Shown here one piece after another: positions 62,917-64,000 of a stretch of DNA of 64,000 nt. The position numbers were made by a program, and so were the translations under genes. This DNA is from MTP4 sp052056915 (GTDB lineage: Archaea; Halobacteriota; Methanosarcinia; Methanosarcinales; Methanosarcinaceae): NCBI RefSeq assembly GCF_052056915.1, contig NZ_CP195119.1, positions 1,984,001-2,048,000 of the forward strand, read 5' to 3'. The notes under the pieces are model-generated. The model searched no databases, was not told where the DNA came from, and worked only from the letters and a program-made list of their open reading frames with translations. Numbering within the stretch: the first letter of the stretch is position 1; each line of letters starts with the position of its first letter.

Positions 62917-64000
62917 ATGCAGTATGATTTTTACAAAAACCCCCTCTTCAGGGTCTACGCCGAAGTCGAACAGGGCAGGGTCCGGATGAAAACCAGCGGA
63001 GTCGCCTCCCCGATTATGAAAAGAGTGATGGCAGGAAACTTCGCTATCTTTGATGGGGAAAAGCCCGCAAAAGTAGGGAAGAAACAGCTGATCTATTCCA
63101 CCTGGATGCCCCCGATCCCGGGCCCCGGTTTTGACAGGCTGGTAAAAAGCCAGCTCTCCGCCATGCTGGGGAAGATGATTCCGGACCAGGTCACGATCTC
63201 CATTACCGAGGACTGCCCGAACAACTGCATCCACTGCGCCCTTCCGGATACGAAAAACCGGGCAAAGCTTTCTTCCGAAACCGTGAAGGATGCCATCGAC
63301 CAGATGCTTGAGATAGGCAGCACCTTCATAATCTTCGACGGGGGAGAACCCCTGACCTACCAGGGTCTCGAAGACCTGATCAGCTATGTAGACCCGGAAA
63401 AAGCAATCACCGGCATGTTCACTTCCGGGGTCGGGATGACCCCGGAAAAGGCAAGGAGCCTGAAAGAAGCGGGACTTTATTCCCTGACCGTCAGCTTTGA
63501 CAGCCCCTTCGAGGAAAAGCACGATTACATAAGGGGCAGGGAAGGAGTCTTCAAAAGTGCCGTCAACGCGGTCAAAAACGGGCTCGAAGCCGGGCTGCTG
63601 GTCAACATCTACCTGGTCCTTTCCAGGGAAAACGTGGACGAACTTGACGAACTCTACGCCCTTGCCGCCGAACTCGGCGCCCATGAACTCTCTTTTTACG
63701 AAATTGTCCCCACGGGCCGCTGGATGGAACACGCATCCGAAATCCTGACCCCGGCAGACCTTAAAAAATTTGACGCTTTCGTTGCCAGGGCAAGGGAAAA
63801 AGAAGGCCCCAGAGTTTTCCCCATCCCCCAGATAATGCGTACCACGGGCTGCTCAGCCGGCCGGAAATGGCTGCACATCACCCCCGAAGGCAACATCCTG
63901 CCCTGCGCCTGCATCCCGCTTCCTTACGGAAACATCCATACCGATAAAATAAAAGACGTCTGGAAAAAGATCCGGGAAGACCCTGTTTACAACGCTGATT
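62917..64000 (+). CDS. radical SAM protein with SPASM-like end (partial)
   Basis: The frame from ATG 62917 (AAGGGA upstream) runs open to the window end, at least 361 residues. The [4Fe-4S]-SAM site is CPNNCIHC (near residue 101), followed by FDGGEPL and a typical barrel. Near the end TTGCSAGRKWLHITPEGNILPCACIP has the Cys pattern of a SPASM-type auxiliary-cluster domain. It is third in a row with the UbiA and reductase-like genes. Radical SAM/SPASM enzymes modify peptides or small molecules; here a lipid or cofactor product is plausible. The end is missing. Confidence 0.88.
   Translation, partial: MQYDFYKNPLFRVYAEVEQGRVRMKTSGVASPIMKRVMAGNFAIFDGEKPAKVGKKQLIYSTWMPPIPGPGFDRLVKSQLSAMLGKMIPDQVTISITEDCPNNCIHCALPDTKNRAKLSSETVKDAIDQMLEIGSTFIIFDGGEPLTYQGLEDLISYVDPEKAITGMFTSGVGMTPEKARSLKEAGLYSLTVSFDSPFEEKHDYIRGREGVFKSAVNAVKNGLEAGLLVNIYLVLSRENVDELDELYALAAELGAHELSFYEIVPTGRWMEHASEILTPADLKKFDAFVARAREKEGPRVFPIPQIMRTTGCSAGRKWLHITPEGNILPCACIPLPYGNIHTDKIKDVWKKIREDPVYNAD

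Noticed and set aside
62875..63732. 285-codon minus-strand frame at the window end
   Set aside because: The plus strand carries a radical SAM gene with a clear CxxxCxxC site and ribosome site; the opposite frame is a shadow.

Overview
The window looks like a methylotrophic methanogen of the genus Methanosarcina. It carries the genes that take methanol and methylated sulfur compounds into methane: a methylcobamide:CoM methyltransferase (mtaA), a corrinoid-reductive activase (ramM-like), a fused corrinoid/CoM methyltransferase (mtsF-like) and a methanol:corrinoid methyltransferase pair (mtaCB). It also carries four regulators of the Methanosarcina Msr family (winged helix plus DUF1724-type domain). 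From memory, gene content and order resemble the M. acetivorans region holding mtaA1, ramM, msrC, mtsF, mtaCB3, msrD and msrE; I could not run a comparison, so the species is not fixed.

Layout. 1-9.1 kb: a SAM methyltransferase, an Msr-type regulator, a hybrid histidine kinase with an overlapping stand-alone receiver, and a P-type ATPase of the Na,K-ATPase-like (IIC) kind. 9.4-34.3 kb: the methyl-transfer island, mtaA, ramM, a CobW GTPase with a His-rich tail, msrC (opposite strand), mtsF, a small unknown gene, a divergent group II chaperonin, a second CobW GTPase, a >1 kb leader, mtaC-mtaB, an AceTr-family acetate transporter, a cation-efflux-like gene interrupted by an in-frame amber codon, two tandem hydantoinase-A-like ATPases, and msrD and msrE. 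34.4-42.6 kb: a small lipoprotein, a 177-bp inverted-repeat element beside a tRNA-Arg(GCG), a TGS-domain GTPase, an NgBR-like cis-prenyltransferase subunit, a Zn-ribbon protein that appears to start at CTG behind a perfect Shine-Dalgarno site, the nitrogen repressor NrpRI, a metallo-beta-lactamase-fold protein and SufC-SufB. 43.5-55.1 kb: a large PGF-CTERM surface protein, a tandemly duplicated regulator/Fe-S membrane protein pair of which one copy has decayed, a FAD/Fe-S oxidoreductase with a Met-Pro tail, and a canonical thermosome. 55.5-64 kb: DUF473/PAC2 operon, pyruvate-kinase-C-terminal-like protein, AhpD-like protein, archaeosine TGT, and a UbiA / geranylgeranyl reductase-like / radical SAM cluster cut by the window end.

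How it works together. MtaB and MtaC move the methanol methyl group to a corrinoid, MtaA moves it to coenzyme M, RamM-type activase rescues oxidised corrinoid, and MtsF does corrinoid binding and CoM transfer in one chain for methyl-sulfur compounds. Msr regulators sit beside the operons and the intergenic leaders are long. The CobW GTPases, private chaperonin and ASKHA-fold ATPases interleaved with these genes suggest a dedicated assembly, metallation or reactivation set; this is inference. Intergenic DNA is rich in short tandem repeats (11, 12, 15, 17, 19, 22, 32 and about 43 bp units). No CRISPR array, rRNA or transposase gene was seen.
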